Translations under genes and position numbers: made by a program
The notes under the pieces: generated by a model
The model's database searches: none
What the model was told of the DNA's origin: nothing
The model's input: only the letters and a program-made list of their open reading frames with translations
In this document: one piece after another, positions 22,793 to 31,693 of the stretch
Numbering within the stretch: the first letter of the stretch is position 1
Layout of the letters: every line of letters begins with the position of its first letter
Assembly (NCBI RefSeq): GCF_030286555.1
Contig: NZ_JASVWF010000001.1
Location: forward strand, 992,001 to 1,056,000
Reading direction: 5' to 3'
Length of the DNA: 64,000 nt
DNA from: Actinomycetospora termitidis
GTDB taxonomy: Bacteria; Actinomycetota; Actinomycetes; Mycobacteriales; Pseudonocardiaceae

Positions 22793-23800
22793 ATGGGCGA
22801 GGCGGACGTCATCCCGCTGCACGGTTCGGGCGGGCGCCCCCGCCCCCGGCCGACCCCGCGCCGGCGCAGCCTGACCCCGCCGCCCGCCGACGTCCCCGGG
22901 GAGCCCGACGTCCGGGAGGACGCGCCGACGGCGAACCTCCCGGTCCCCACCGGCCCGTCGGAGCTGGAGCGTTCGGTCGGGGAGGTGGCGGACTTCCTGC
23001 GCCGGCGTCTCGCGGGCCGCTACAGCGTCGACGAGTTCGGGTTCGACCCGGACCTCAACGAGAACGTGATCCTCCCGGTCCTCCGCCCGCTCTACGAGCG
23101 CTGGTTCCGGGTGGAGACGATCGGCGTGGAGAACGTCCCCGCCGAGGGCGGGGCGTTGCTGGTCGCCAACCACTCCGGGACGCTGCCGCTGGACGCGCTG
23201 ATGACGGTCGTCGCGACCCACGACGACCTCCCGACCCCCCGCAACCTGCGCATGCTCGCCGCCGACCTCGTCTTCGGGATGCCGGGCGCCGGATCCATCG
23301 CCCGCAAGGCCGGGCACACGCTGGCCTGCAACCCGGACGCCGAGGCGCTGCTCGGTGCGGGCGAGCTCGTGGGCGTGTGGCCCGAGGGCTTCAAGGGCAT
23401 CGGCAAGGCCTACGCCGACCGCTACAAGCTGCAGCGCTTCGGGCGCGGCGGCTTCGTCTCGGCCGCGCTGCGCACGGGGGTGCCGATCATCCCGTGCTCG
23501 ATCGTCGGGGCCGAGGAGATCTACCCGAAGATCGGCGACCTGGGTCCCATCGCCCGCCTGCTCGGGGTGCCGTACTTCCCGATCACGCCGACCTGGCCGT
23601 TGCTCGGGCCGCTGGGCCTCGTGCCGCTGCCGTCGAAGTGGTACATCGAGTTCGGCGAGCCGATCCGCACCGACGAGTACGAGGCCGGCGCGGCCGACGA
23701 CCCGATGCTCGTCTTCAACCTCACCGACCAGGTGCGCGAGAACATCCAGCAGACGCTCTACCGGCTGCTCTCCGGCCGCCGGAACGCGTTCCTGGGCTAG
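22793..23800 (+). CDS. PlsC-like 1-acylglycerol-3-phosphate acyltransferase family protein
   Basis: A 335-residue acyltransferase with the HxxxxD motif in LVANHSGTLPLDALM, the second block VWPEGFKGIGKAYADRYKLQ (EG-type motif) and VPIIPCSIVGAEEIY. These are the glycerophosphate-acyltransferase blocks I-IV. The first ~70 residues are Pro/Arg-rich and disordered. ATG 22793 follows AGGAGG by 7 nt; GTG 22769 is an alternative. It is the counterpart of Rv0502, downstream of galE2. It probably acts at the membrane in lysophospholipid or glycolipid acylation. It converges with the HAD gene over 21 bp that hold a CCCGACGGCGGG motif. Confidence 0.88.
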   Translation: MGEADVIPLHGSGGRPRPRPTPRRRSLTPPPADVPGEPDVREDAPTANLPVPTGPSELERSVGEVADFLRRRLAGRYSVDEFGFDPDLNENVILPVLRPLYERWFRVETIGVENVPAEGGALLVANHSGTLPLDALMTVVATHDDLPTPRNLRMLAADLVFGMPGAGSIARKAGHTLACNPDAEALLGAGELVGVWPEGFKGIGKAYADRYKLQRFGRGGFVSAALRTGVPIIPCSIVGAEEIYPKIGDLGPIARLLGVPYFPITPTWPLLGPLGLVPLPSKWYIEFGEPIRTDEYEAGAADDPMLVFNLTDQVRENIQQTLYRLLSGRRNAFLG

Positions 23801-23821
23801 CTCGTCCCGACGGCGGGTCCG

Positions 23822-24766
23822 TCAGCCGCGGCGGCGGTACGCCGCCCCGGCCGCGACGGCCCCGGCGACCGCGCCGGCACCGAGGACGGACGGGACGCCG
23901 ATCCGGGCGACCCGTCGTCCGGACCGGAAGTCACGGATCTCCCAGCCGCGCTTGCGGGCGAGCCCGCGCAGCTCCGCGTCCGGGTTGACCGCGACCGCGG
24001 TCCCGACCACCGAGAGCATCGGGGCGTCGTTGATGGAGTCCGAGTAGGCCGAGCAGCGTCGCAGGTCCAGACCCTCCCGGGTGGCCAGCGCGCGGACGGC
24101 GTGGGCCTTCGCGGGGCCGTGGAGGAGCTCCCCGACGAGTCGGCCGGTGTAGACGCCCCCGTCGTGCTCGGCGACCGTGCCCAGCGCCCCGGTCAGGCCC
24201 AGGCGCCGGGCGATGATCCCGGCGAGCTCGAGCGGGGTGGCGGTGACGAGCCAGACCCGCTGCCCGGCGTCGAGGTGCATCTGGGCCAGGGCGCGGGTGC
24301 CCTCCCAGATGCGGTCGCTCATCAGCTCGTCGTAGATCTCCTCGCCGAGCTCCACGAGCTCGGAGACCTCCCGGCCGGCGACGAACGACAGCGCCAGCTC
24401 ACGGTGCTGGCGGATGTCCTCGGGGGTGCCCTCGCCGCCGAGCCGGAACTTCACCTGCTGCCACACGAAGCCGCGCAGGTCCGCCCCGGAGAAGAAGTTG
24501 CGCGCCGCGAGTCCCCGCGCGAAGTGGAAGATCGACGCGCCCATCATCATGGTGTTGTCGACGTCGAAGAACGCCGCTGCGGTGAGGTCCGGCGGGACGC
24601 TCGGGGCGACGGGGCCCTCGGTGTCCGCCGCGGCGGCCGCGGCGGCACCCGCGTCGCGCGCGGCCCCGCCGTCGTCCAGCGCGGTCAGCTCCGCCGGGTC
24701 CGGCACCGACGCATCGTCCACGGGCTCCGCGTCCGAGGCCCTCGGCGTCTCCCGCCGTCGTCCCAC
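23822..24766 (-). CDS. HAD-IB family hydrolase (SerB1-like)
   Basis: A 314-residue HAD phosphatase. Motif I is FFDVDNTMM (nucleophile Asp68, acid/base Asp70), motif II is [11 protein letters not shown], and motif III is the Lys before AHAVRALA together with [14 protein letters not shown]. The helical cap between motifs I and II places it in subclass IB with phosphoserine phosphatase-like enzymes. The first 60 residues are Ala/Asp-rich and probably disordered; the C-terminus has a weakly hydrophobic Gly/Ala/Val stretch ending YRRRG. The start is GTG 24766. Position matches serB1 (Rv0505c), also oriented against the acyltransferase gene. The substrate is not determined. Confidence 0.88.
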   Translation of the reverse strand: MGRRRETPRASDAEPVDDASVPDPAELTALDDGGAARDAGAAAAAAADTEGPVAPSVPPDLTAAAFFDVDNTMMMGASIFHFARGLAARNFFSGADLRGFVWQQVKFRLGGEGTPEDIRQHRELALSFVAGREVSELVELGEEIYDELMSDRIWEGTRALAQMHLDAGQRVWLVTATPLELAGIIARRLGLTGALGTVAEHDGGVYTGRLVGELLHGPAKAHAVRALATREGLDLRRCSAYSDSINDAPMLSVVGTAVAVNPDAELRGLARKRGWEIRDFRSGRRVARIGVPSVLGAGAVAGAVAAGAAYRRRG

Positions 24767-24843
24767 CGCCCGTATCCCTCCCGCTCGCACACCGGCCGTT
24801 CCCGCCAACCCTAGTGGCCCGCGGGAGTGGGGGCCGCGTGCCG

Positions 24844-26196
24844 TCAGCCCAGGGAGAGGCCCGGCAGGCCGGGCAGCAGCGGCGGCAGCTCGACCTTCGG
24901 CAGACCGGGCACCGGCACCGGCACCTTGACCGGGTCGGGCGTGCTGGTCGGCGTGCGCTCCGAGGAGTCGGACCCGGTGCTGGTGGTGCTCGACGTGTCC
25001 GAGTCGGAGGTGGTCGTGGTCGGCTCGGTCGAGGTCGTCGTCTTCGTGGTCGACGACGGCGTCGAGGACGAGGCCTCCGGGGTGGCCGTCGAGGCCGACG
25101 AGCCCTCCCGGGCGCTGCGGCACGACGCCGACGGCAGCGGGCCGAGCTCGTCGGAGGAGGAGCCACCGCAGGTGGGGTCGGACTCGAACGTCCGGGCCCG
25201 GTCCTGCAGCTGCGTGAGCAGGCGCTGCGACGACGCGGCCTGCTGGCGACCGGAGTCGGACAGCGACGGCGACAGGCTGTCGAACATCTTCTGCTGGGTG
25301 CCCGCCCACTGCGTCAGCGTGCTCGGCGACGGCCCGGCCGGGCGGTTGACCAGACCGAGCAGCAGCTTCGAGCCGCTGCGGGCCTGCTGGTCGAACGCGC
25401 GGAGGTTGTCCGCGACGAGCGCGGCGTCGGCCTCGTCGAGGCCGGCGGCGGTCGGGCGCGGGCCGGCGGCCGTGCTCGAGTCGCGCTGGATCATCTGCTG
25501 GATCTCGTCCAGCCGGAGCGCGGCGATGTCGAGGTGCTTCTGACCCTTCGCCTCCTGGCCGGAGGTGAGCCCGACCTCGGCGGACTCCGAGGCCCGCTTG
25601 AGGCCGTAGAGCATGTCGCCGGGCAGCGAGCCCCGGGAGAGCAGCACCGTCAGCGCGCCGAGCGCGAGGATGCAGGCGACGCCCGCCACCGTCGTGGACA
25701 TGAGGCGGCGCACCGCCGAGCGGCGGGGCCCGGACGAGCCGGCCGGGGCCGGGCGGCGGTCGCCGGGCCGGGTGCCGCCGCGGCGGTCCGCGCGCCGGCG
25801 GCCGTGCGAGGACCGGGTCGGGGCGTCGGCCGGCGACGTGACGAGGGTCCGGGAGGTCGACGACTCCTCGGCCGGGGCCGCCTGCTCGGTGATCGCGGCC
25901 ATGACCGAGGCGCGCATCCGGGCAGAGGCGGCGGGGTCGGGGCCGGGTGTGGCGGCCGCGACGTCACGCAGGAGATCGGCGATCCGGAGATCGTCGGCGA
26001 GGTCGGTGTCCACACCACGCTCTCGTGCGGTGGACCCTGAATCGTTACCGCCGCCGAGAGGGAATCCTCGTTCGGTGAACGGCGGTGTGGTCTGCGCCGG
26101 ACGGCCGGACACGCGCGTGCGTTCCTGCTCGTCCCAGGCAGCGGCGAACCGCTCGTCTGCCCCGCCGCGACCGCTCGACATGTCGTCCGTCCTCAT
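24844..26196 (-). CDS. rsbN: Anti-sigma factor RsbN-like membrane protein (DUF5667)
   Basis: A 450-residue bitopic protein. The cytoplasmic N-terminal ~165 residues hold an anti-sigma-like helical segment around [16 protein letters not shown]. One membrane helix follows ([20 protein letters not shown]), and outside lies a DUF5667 region ([20 protein letters not shown]) plus a long Ser/Thr/Pro tail. ATG 26196 or ATG 26181 (GAGGA 8 nt upstream) could start it. In Streptomyces, RsbN is the membrane anti-sigma factor that sequesters the developmental sigma factor BldN; here it lies directly downstream of the sigma gene on the same strand, 109 bp apart. The Thr/Ser-rich tail ([15 protein letters not shown]) looks like a wall-spanning or glycosylated stalk. 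Confidence 0.82.
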   Translation of the reverse strand: MRTDDMSSGRGGADERFAAAWDEQERTRVSGRPAQTTPPFTERGFPLGGGNDSGSTARERGVDTDLADDLRIADLLRDVAAATPGPDPAASARMRASVMAAITEQAAPAEESSTSRTLVTSPADAPTRSSHGRRRADRRGGTRPGDRRPAPAGSSGPRRSAVRRLMSTTVAGVACILALGALTVLLSRGSLPGDMLYGLKRASESAEVGLTSGQEAKGQKHLDIAALRLDEIQQMIQRDSSTAAGPRPTAAGLDEADAALVADNLRAFDQQARSGSKLLLGLVNRPAGPSPSTLTQWAGTQQKMFDSLSPSLSDSGRQQAASSQRLLTQLQDRARTFESDPTCGGSSSDELGPLPSASCRSAREGSSASTATPEASSSTPSSTTKTTTSTEPTTTTSDSDTSSTTSTGSDSSERTPTSTPDPVKVPVPVPGLPKVELPPLLPGLPGLSLG

Positions 26197-26305
26197 CGTG
26201 CGCCCGTGCCCTCCGGCACGTGCCGTACCCGTCGTCTATCGGAACGACCGGATAGGCGACCGGTTACGTCCTCCACGCCGACGGGTGGAACTACATGGCT
26301 GTCAC

Positions 26306-27415
26306 TCACCGCAAACCCTCGGGCAGCAGTTGAGCGAGCCGGCGCACCGCCCGGTGCTGGAGGGCCTTCACCGCGCCCTCGTTGCGTCCCATGATGTGCG
26401 CGGTCTCGGACACCGAGAGGCCCTGGAGGAACCGCAGGGTGATGCACTCCTGCTGGTCGTCCCCCAGCTTGGCGACGCAGCGCAGGAGCTCCTCGTGCGT
26501 GGCGCCCGCGATGACCTCGCTCTCCGGGCCGGGACGGTGCGAGTCCGGGGCGACGTCGGTGATCTCCGGGGTCGCCTGCTCGAGCCGGTAGCGGCTGGAC
26601 TTCACGTGGTCGAGGACCAGGTTCCGCGCGATCGTCACGAACCAGGCGCCGATGTCCCGGCCCTGGTAGCTGACCGACGAGATCCGTCGGAAGGCCCGGA
26701 CGAACGTCTCCTGCGTGAGGTCCTCGGCGACGCCGCGGTCGCCGAGCCGGTAGAAGACGAAGCGGAAGACGACGTCGTGGTACCGGTCGAACAGGGTGCC
26801 GAAGGCGTCGACGTCGCCGTCCTGGGTGGCGCGCACCAGCGCCCAGCCGTCGGCGACCGATTCGTCGGCCTCCTCCAGCCCGGCCTGCTCCAGGTCGGCG
26901 GGGTCCACCTCGTCGGCCGGGGGCTCGGGGCCGTCGCCGACGGGCGTGGGCAGCGGGGTGGTGGCGGGCGCCGCGGCGGGGACGGGCCCCGTCGGCGCAC
27001 CCGGGGCCGGCGGGTGCCCGGCCGGCGGTGCGGGGGCGGGCGGTGCGCCCGGGGGCGGGAGCGGTCCGGTCCGCGGGGGCGGCGGGTGACCGGGACCCGG
27101 GCGGACCGGCCCGGGGCCCGTGGGCTGGGGGCCGGTCGGCCGGGGCGGGGCGGGCGGCGCGGGGCGTCCGGCGATGCGCGGCAGGTCGGGGTGCGAGGGG
27201 TGGTCCATCGGGTGCGGACCGGGGGCCGGTCGCCCGCCGTCGCGCCCGCGCTGCTCCGGGTAGGGCGTCGCGAAGCCCTGCTCGGGTGGGCCGGCCCCGA
27301 ACGCGCCCACCGGTTCGGGCGGGGTGTCGGTCAGCGAACCGTGCCCGGACCGGCCCGATCCACCGCGGCGTGCGGGGTCGGGTTCGGGTGGGGTCCCGCC
27401 GGCGCGGGCCGTCAT
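26306..27415 (-). CDS. bldN: ECF sigma factor, BldN-like, with long Pro-rich N-terminal extension
   Basis: A 369-residue RNA polymerase sigma factor. Region 2 begins at about residue 203 (AFGTLFDRYHDVVFRFVFYR, EDLTQETFVRAFRRI) and region 4 at about 308 (HEELLRCVAKLGDDQQECIT, LSVSETAHIMGRNEGAVKAL). Residues 1-190 are a low-complexity Pro/Gly/Ala stretch unusual for ECF factors. Streptomyces BldN is made as a pro-protein with an N-terminal extension that is cleaved; this one is about twice as long. ATG 27415 has GGAG 6-9 nt upstream; ATG 27208 (Met70) is an internal alternative. It is followed by rsbN. In Streptomyces it directs the chaplin and rodlin genes; the regulon here is unknown. Confidence 0.85.
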   Translation of the reverse strand: MTARAGGTPPEPDPARRGGSGRSGHGSLTDTPPEPVGAFGAGPPEQGFATPYPEQRGRDGGRPAPGPHPMDHPSHPDLPRIAGRPAPPAPPRPTGPQPTGPGPVRPGPGHPPPPRTGPLPPPGAPPAPAPPAGHPPAPGAPTGPVPAAAPATTPLPTPVGDGPEPPADEVDPADLEQAGLEEADESVADGWALVRATQDGDVDAFGTLFDRYHDVVFRFVFYRLGDRGVAEDLTQETFVRAFRRISSVSYQGRDIGAWFVTIARNLVLDHVKSSRYRLEQATPEITDVAPDSHRPGPESEVIAGATHEELLRCVAKLGDDQQECITLRFLQGLSVSETAHIMGRNEGAVKALQHRAVRRLAQLLPEGLR

Positions 27416-27775
27416 CGCACTCCGCCGGAGAGGAAGGGCAGCGGAGCTCGACCATCGCGGGCCGCGGGCGCGACGGCGGCCGACTCGGGCCCCGTCGTCA
27501 CGCCGACGCCGACGACAGCGGACAAGGCGTTCTCCCTCGCTGGACGACCACTCGCTTCCTGCGGTGCGCGTCCGCGACTCGGCCGAGACCAACCCGTGAC
27601 CACGCTGAGGACGGAGCATACGTGCGGCGCGGAGGCCCTCGTCACCGGAGCGCCACCCACCCGGGCCGGGCTCGTTGACATGCCCTTGACCTGCGGTGAG
27701 AGGTCCCGACCGCGCCGTCGGCGGTCGAACGAGGTCTGCCAGACTCCTCGGTGGGTCGAGCAGGAGGGAACCGGG
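27416..27775. other. 360-bp divergent intergenic region of bldN and the glutaredoxin gene
   Basis: It contains the promoters of two divergent genes and no credible coding frame. Visible elements are the bldN ribosome binding site (GGCGGAG on the minus strand next to 27415), a minus-strand TATGCT -10-like box at 27615-27620, two TTGAC hexamers (27675, 27686) on the plus strand without a good -10, and AGGAGGG at 27761-27767 for the glutaredoxin gene. I see no repeat or RNA structure in it. Confidence 0.4.
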
Positions 27776-28045
27776 TTGTCGCGAGCAGTCGGAGAGTCGT
27801 CCGACCCCGTCCGGGTGACGGTGCTCGTCCGCGCGGACTGCCGGACGTGCGACCGCATGGCGCTGGTCGTCCGCGCGGTCTGCGAGGAGGTCGGCGAGGA
27901 GTGGGCGACGGTCGACGTCGACGGCGCGGCCGATCCGGAGCTGCGCGGGGAGTACGGCGACCGGATCCCCGTGGTGCTGGTCGACGGCGAGGAGCTCGCC
28001 TCGTGGCGGGTCGAGCCGGACGCCCTGCGGCGGGCGCTCGCATGA
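27776..28045 (+). CDS. Glutaredoxin-like thioredoxin-fold protein
   Basis: An 89-residue glutaredoxin family protein. VRVTVLVRADCRTCDRMALV carries a CxxC pair (CRTC) at the start of helix 1, and RIPVVLVDGEEL supplies the cis-Pro loop. Its counterpart Rv0508 also precedes hemA. TTG 27776 is supported by AGGAGGG 8 nt upstream and by the conserved distance to the first strand. Its stop overlaps the next start as ATGA, so it is coupled to the ferritin-like gene. It is likely a small thiol oxidoreductase; the partner is unknown. Confidence 0.88.
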   Translation: MSRAVGESSDPVRVTVLVRADCRTCDRMALVVRAVCEEVGEEWATVDVDGAADPELRGEYGDRIPVVLVDGEELASWRVEPDALRRALA

Positions 28046-28644
28046 GCCGGCCGACGGGGCTCGGGGCCCAGACGTCCACCGGCGACGTGCCCGCCCTGCG
28101 GACCGCGAGCTCGCTGGTGGTCCTCGCGCTGTCCACCTACCGGTCGCTGCAGACCCTCCCGGCCGGGGGCGGCGACAGCGGCGTCCCGGTGGTCCGGGAA
28201 CTGCTGAACGCCGCGGTGGTCGAGCTGGGCGACGCGCGCAGCGTCCTGGCCACGGCGACCTCCGCGGCGGGCGGGCGGCCGCAGACCGCCCCCGACCCGT
28301 CCTACGGCCCGGTCGTCGGGACGGCGCTCCCGACGGTGCGGACGCCGGCCGACGTGGTCGGGCTGGCCCTCACGTTGGAGGACGTCCTGGCGCAGACCCT
28401 GGTGGCCGACGCCGCGGGGCTGTCGACCCCCGCGCTGCGGGCGACGGCGGTGCAGCTCGCGTCCGCGGCGGCGGCCCGGAAGGCGAACCTGCTCGTCGTC
28501 AACACCCTGCTCTCCTCCGGCCGCGCCGACCTGGTCGTCGCGCCGCCCGATCTCGCCTCGCTGCCCGCCGGGGTCGGGACCGTCGGCTTCCCGGACACCC
28601 GGTTCCCGACGTCGAAGGCGTCCCCCGTCGAGGAGGGGAACTGA
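28042..28644 (+). CDS. Ferritin-like four-helix protein
   Basis: A 200-residue, mostly helical cytosolic protein with no signal peptide. Segments such as ASSLVVLALSTYRSLQTLPA and PALRATAVQLASAAAARKAN look like the paired helices of a ferritin-like (DUF4439-type) bundle, but canonical ExxH di-iron ligands are not obvious, so iron binding is doubtful. ATG 28042 overlaps the glutaredoxin stop. The following gene encodes a second, exported ferritin-like protein, so the two may form a pair across the membrane or arise from duplication. The role is unknown. Confidence 0.62.
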   Translation: MSRPTGLGAQTSTGDVPALRTASSLVVLALSTYRSLQTLPAGGGDSGVPVVRELLNAAVVELGDARSVLATATSAAGGRPQTAPDPSYGPVVGTALPTVRTPADVVGLALTLEDVLAQTLVADAAGLSTPALRATAVQLASAAAARKANLLVVNTLLSSGRADLVVAPPDLASLPAGVGTVGFPDTRFPTSKASPVEEGN

Positions 28645-28646
28645 CC

Positions 28647-29309
28647 GTGTCCCGACCACTGGCCCGACGACGGGTGCTGCTCGGCTCGGCCGCGGGCGTG
28701 CTCGGGGTCGGCGCCCTCGCGGCGTGCTCCGACGCCCCGCCGGCCGGGCCCGGGCCGGCCCCGAGCGCGGCGCCGCCGCCGAGCTCGACCACACCGACCC
28801 GCGTCCCCTACGTCGGCGACCAGCGGGGCATCGCGTTGTGCGCCGCGACGTCGGCCCTCGCCGCGAGCCTGTACTCGGGGGCGGTCGTGGCCGCGGGCGA
28901 CGGCCGCCTCGGCCAGGTCCCGGCCGTCGTCACCGCCTTCCTGTCCGGGGCGGGCGCCCAGCACACCGAGCACGCCGCGGCCTGGAACCAGCTGCTGACC
29001 GCCGCCGGCGTCCCGGCCGTGACCGGTGCGCCGCTGACCGTGGAGAACGACCGGCGGGCCGCGCTCGGCCGCGCCGCCGCGCCGACCGACCTGCTGTCCC
29101 TGGCCGTCGACGTCGAGGCCATGACCGGCGGCACGATCGCGGCACGGGCGGGGGAGTTCACCGACCCGGGCGCGGCCGCCCTGGCCGCCACCCTCGCGCC
29201 GGTCACCGCCATGCACGGGGCCACCGCGGCGTTCCTGCTCGGTCGGCCGACCGGCTCCGCCCCCGGATCCGCCGGCGCGCCCCTCGGGCTCGACGCCCTC
29301 ACGGCCTGA
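28647..29309 (+). CDS. Tat-type ferritin-like lipoprotein (DUF4439-like)
   Basis: A 220-residue exported protein. The signal ARRRVLLGSAAGVLGVGALA with Arg-Arg-Arg and the lipobox LAAC (about residues 24-27) predict a Tat-exported lipoprotein, followed by a Pro/Ser linker and a helical ferritin-like domain: ALCAATSALAASLYSGAVVA, and AGAQHTEHAAAWNQLL with a His-x-x-x-His pair. GTG 28647 lies 2 nt after the previous stop. It precedes the YedY-like molybdoenzyme, so it may be part of an envelope redox unit. Function is unknown. Confidence 0.75.
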   Translation: MSRPLARRRVLLGSAAGVLGVGALAACSDAPPAGPGPAPSAAPPPSSTTPTRVPYVGDQRGIALCAATSALAASLYSGAVVAAGDGRLGQVPAVVTAFLSGAGAQHTEHAAAWNQLLTAAGVPAVTGAPLTVENDRRAALGRAAAPTDLLSLAVDVEAMTGGTIAARAGEFTDPGAAALAATLAPVTAMHGATAAFLLGRPTGSAPGSAGAPLGLDALTA

Positions 29310-29341
29310 ACCGACGGTCACCCGGGGGCGAACCCGAGCCG

Positions 29342-30862
29342 GTGACGACCACCCGCCCCGTGCCCCGCAGCGGCCCGCTCGTCGTGGCGGCCCTCGTCGC
29401 GGTCGGTGCGGCGATCGGGGTCGGCGAGCTCGTCGCCGCGCTCGTGTCCCCGGCCGCGTCGCCCTTCCTCGCCGTCGGGCAGGCCGCGATCCGACTCACG
29501 CCGGAGTGGCTGAAGGAGACCGCGATCGCGTGGTTCGGCACGTTCGACAAGGTCGCGCTGCTCGTCGGGATGGTCGTGGTGATCGGCGGGCTCACGGCGC
29601 TCGCCGGCCTGGCCTCCCGCCGCGACGAGCGCCCCGGCCTGGTGCTGGTCGTCGGGATGGGGCTGCTCTCCCTGGCCGCCGTCGTCACCGCACCCACGTT
29701 CGCCCCGCTCGACCTCGTCCCGTCCGGGGTCGCGGTCGTCGTCGGCGCCGGGGTGTGGCGGTGGCTGCGCCCGGTCGCCCTGGCCCCGTCCGCGGCCGGT
29801 GGCGTGCTGTCCCGACGGCGGTTCCTGACGACGGCCGGCGGGACCGCCCTGGGGGCGGTGGCCGCGGGCACGGTGGGCCGCGTGCTCGGCGCCGGCGGCG
29901 CCTCGCCGGCCGGTGTCGACCTGCCCGCGCCCGCCACGGTGGCGGTCCCGCCCGCGGTCGGCGCGGACTTCGTGGCCGACGGCACCCCGCCGTGGCTGAC
30001 CCCGGTCGCGGACTTCTACCGGATCGACACCGCCCTGTCGGTCCCGCGGATCGCCGTGGGCGACTGGTCGCTGCGCGTGCACGGGATGGTGGACCGGGAG
30101 GTGACACTGGACTTCGACCGGCTGCGCGGGATGCGGCTGATCGAGGCGCCCGTGACCCTGACCTGCGTCTCCAACGAGGTCGGCGGGTCGCTGATCTCGA
30201 ACGGGATCTGGCTCGGCGTCCCGGTCGCCGACGTGCTCGCGCTCGCGGGCGTGCGGCCCGGGGCGCAGCAGATCGCGTCCACCTCGGCGGACGGCTGGAC
30301 CTGCACGACCCCGCTCGGGCCGCTGACCGACGGCCGGGCCGCCATGCTCGCGATCGGGCTGGACGGGCAGGCGCTGCCGATCGAGCACGGGTTCCCGGTG
30401 CGCATGGTGGTCCCGGGGCTCTACGGCTACGTGTCGGCCTGCAAGTGGATCACCGACGTCGAGGTGACCACGTACGACGGCGTCATCTCCTACTGGGAGC
30501 AGCGGGGCTGGGGCCGGTTCGGGCCGATCAAGACGCAGTCCCGCATCGACGTGCCCCGCGACGGCGCGACGGTGCCCGCCGGGCGCGCCGTGGCCGCCGG
30601 GGTGGCGTGGGCGCAGCACACCGGCGTCGTTGCCGTGGAGCTGAGCGTGGACGGCGGCCCCTGGCGGACGGCGCAGCTCGCCGCCGAGCCGACCGTGGAC
30701 GCGTGGCGGATGTGGCGCCTGCCGCTCGACCTCGCGCCGGGGCCCCACCGGCTGCAGGTGCGCGCCACGGACCGCTCGGGCGAGGTCCAGACCGCCGTCG
30801 AGGCCCTCTCCATCCCCGATGGAGCGACGGGCTGGCACACTGTCTCGGTCACCGCGGTGTGA
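29342..30862 (+). CDS. Membrane-anchored molybdopterin-dependent oxidoreductase (YedY/sulfite oxidase family)
   Basis: A 506-residue protein. Residues 1-150 contain about four membrane helices, and a second Arg-rich SRRRFLTTAGG segment with a hydrophobic stretch follows at about 160. Next is the sulfite oxidase-fold Moco domain (residues about 215-395), with the cofactor Cys in PVTLTCVSNEVGG and GFPVRMVVPGLYGYVSACKW. A C-terminal immunoglobulin-like Mo-co dimerisation domain (PRDGATVPAGRAVAAGVAWA, ELSVDGGPW) ends it. GTG 29342. The active site probably lies outside the membrane. Related E. coli YedY (MsrP) repairs methionine sulfoxide in envelope proteins, but this subgroup lacks an assigned substrate. 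No haem partner (YedZ) is adjacent; the N-terminal helices may replace it. Confidence 0.87.
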   Translation: MTTTRPVPRSGPLVVAALVAVGAAIGVGELVAALVSPAASPFLAVGQAAIRLTPEWLKETAIAWFGTFDKVALLVGMVVVIGGLTALAGLASRRDERPGLVLVVGMGLLSLAAVVTAPTFAPLDLVPSGVAVVVGAGVWRWLRPVALAPSAAGGVLSRRRFLTTAGGTALGAVAAGTVGRVLGAGGASPAGVDLPAPATVAVPPAVGADFVADGTPPWLTPVADFYRIDTALSVPRIAVGDWSLRVHGMVDREVTLDFDRLRGMRLIEAPVTLTCVSNEVGGSLISNGIWLGVPVADVLALAGVRPGAQQIASTSADGWTCTTPLGPLTDGRAAMLAIGLDGQALPIEHGFPVRMVVPGLYGYVSACKWITDVEVTTYDGVISYWEQRGWGRFGPIKTQSRIDVPRDGATVPAGRAVAAGVAWAQHTGVVAVELSVDGGPWRTAQLAAEPTVDAWRMWRLPLDLAPGPHRLQVRATDRSGEVQTAVEALSIPDGATGWHTVSVTAV

Positions 30863-30894
30863 GGACGTCCGCGCCGCCGCCGTGACCAGCGACT

Positions 30895-30912
30895 TTGTGC
30901 GTGCGTTCACGA
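30895..30912. promoter_or_regulatory. Rex-type operator/promoter of rex-hemACDB
   Basis: TTGTGCGTGCGTTCACGA has TTGTG and TTCAC half-sites close to the Streptomyces Rex operator TGTGAACNNNTTCACA. A TACCCT -10 box (30917-30922) lies 17 bp from TTTGTG (30894-30899), so the operator covers the -35 and spacer. The predicted transcript starts near 30930, which excludes ATG 30926 as the rex start. Rex autoregulation of rex-hemACD is known in Streptomyces. Confidence 0.65.
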
Positions 30913-30982
30913 GCGGTACCCTCGGATGAGGACGTTCGGTGACGATCGCGGTGAGCAGAAGCAGGGCAGGGAGGCCTCCGGC

Positions 30983-31693
30983 GTGACGGTGGACGGGGGC
31001 GTGTCGCGTCCTGCCGCAGGCCGCGTGGCTCCCGACCGCATCCCCCAGGCCACCGTCGCCCGCCTCGCCGTCTACCTGCGCGTGCTCACCGAGATGCTCG
31101 CCGAGGGCGTGCGCACGGTCTCGTCCGACGTGCTCGCCGCGGCGGCCGGTGTGAACGCCGCGAAGCTGCGCAAGGACCTCTCGCACATCGGCTCGTCCGG
31201 GGTGCGCGGGGTGGGGTACGACGTGTCCCGTCTCACCGAGCAGGTCGAGTCCGTGCTCGGGCTCACCCGCTCGCACGCCGTGGCCCTGGTCGGGGTGGGG
31301 AACCTCGGCCACGCGCTGGCCGGCTACGGCGGGTTCGCCCAGCGCGGCTTCGGGGTAGCGGCCCTGTTCGACGTGGATCCGGCCCTCGTCGGCACCACGA
31401 TCGCCGGGGTGGAGGTGCTCGACGTGGCACGGATCCCCTCCGTGTGTGCCGCGCGAGGGGTCACCATCGGGATGGTGGCGACGCCCGCGGGTGCGGCGCA
31501 GGGAGTCTGCGACGCGCTGGTCGGCGCCGGCGTGCGCAGCATCCTGAACTTCGCGCCGGCCGTGCTGTCCGTGCCGGCGGGCGTCGAGGTGCGCAAGGTC
31601 GACCTGGCGGTGGAGATGCAGATCCTCGCGTTCCACGTCTCCCGCCGGCCCGACGGGACGGTTCCCGATGCGACGGGGAAGGTGTACGGATGA
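30983..31693 (+). CDS. rex: Redox-sensing transcriptional repressor Rex
   Basis: A 236-residue NADH/NAD+-sensing repressor. The N-terminal winged helix is [20 protein letters not shown] and [20 protein letters not shown]; the Rossmann domain has [19 protein letters not shown] (GxGxxG), then FDVDPALVG and a conserved [12 protein letters not shown]-terminal domain-swap helix ends the protein. I chose GTG 30983 because GGAGG lies 8 nt upstream and the predicted transcript begins after 30926. Its stop overlaps hemA (ATGA). Rex releases DNA when NADH rises, derepressing respiratory and heme genes. Candidate sites in the window are at 30895 and 59410. Confidence 0.93.
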   Translation: MTVDGGVSRPAAGRVAPDRIPQATVARLAVYLRVLTEMLAEGVRTVSSDVLAAAAGVNAAKLRKDLSHIGSSGVRGVGYDVSRLTEQVESVLGLTRSHAVALVGVGNLGHALAGYGGFAQRGFGVAALFDVDPALVGTTIAGVEVLDVARIPSVCAARGVTIGMVATPAGAAQGVCDALVGAGVRSILNFAPAVLSVPAGVEVRKVDLAVEMQILAFHVSRRPDGTVPDATGKVYG

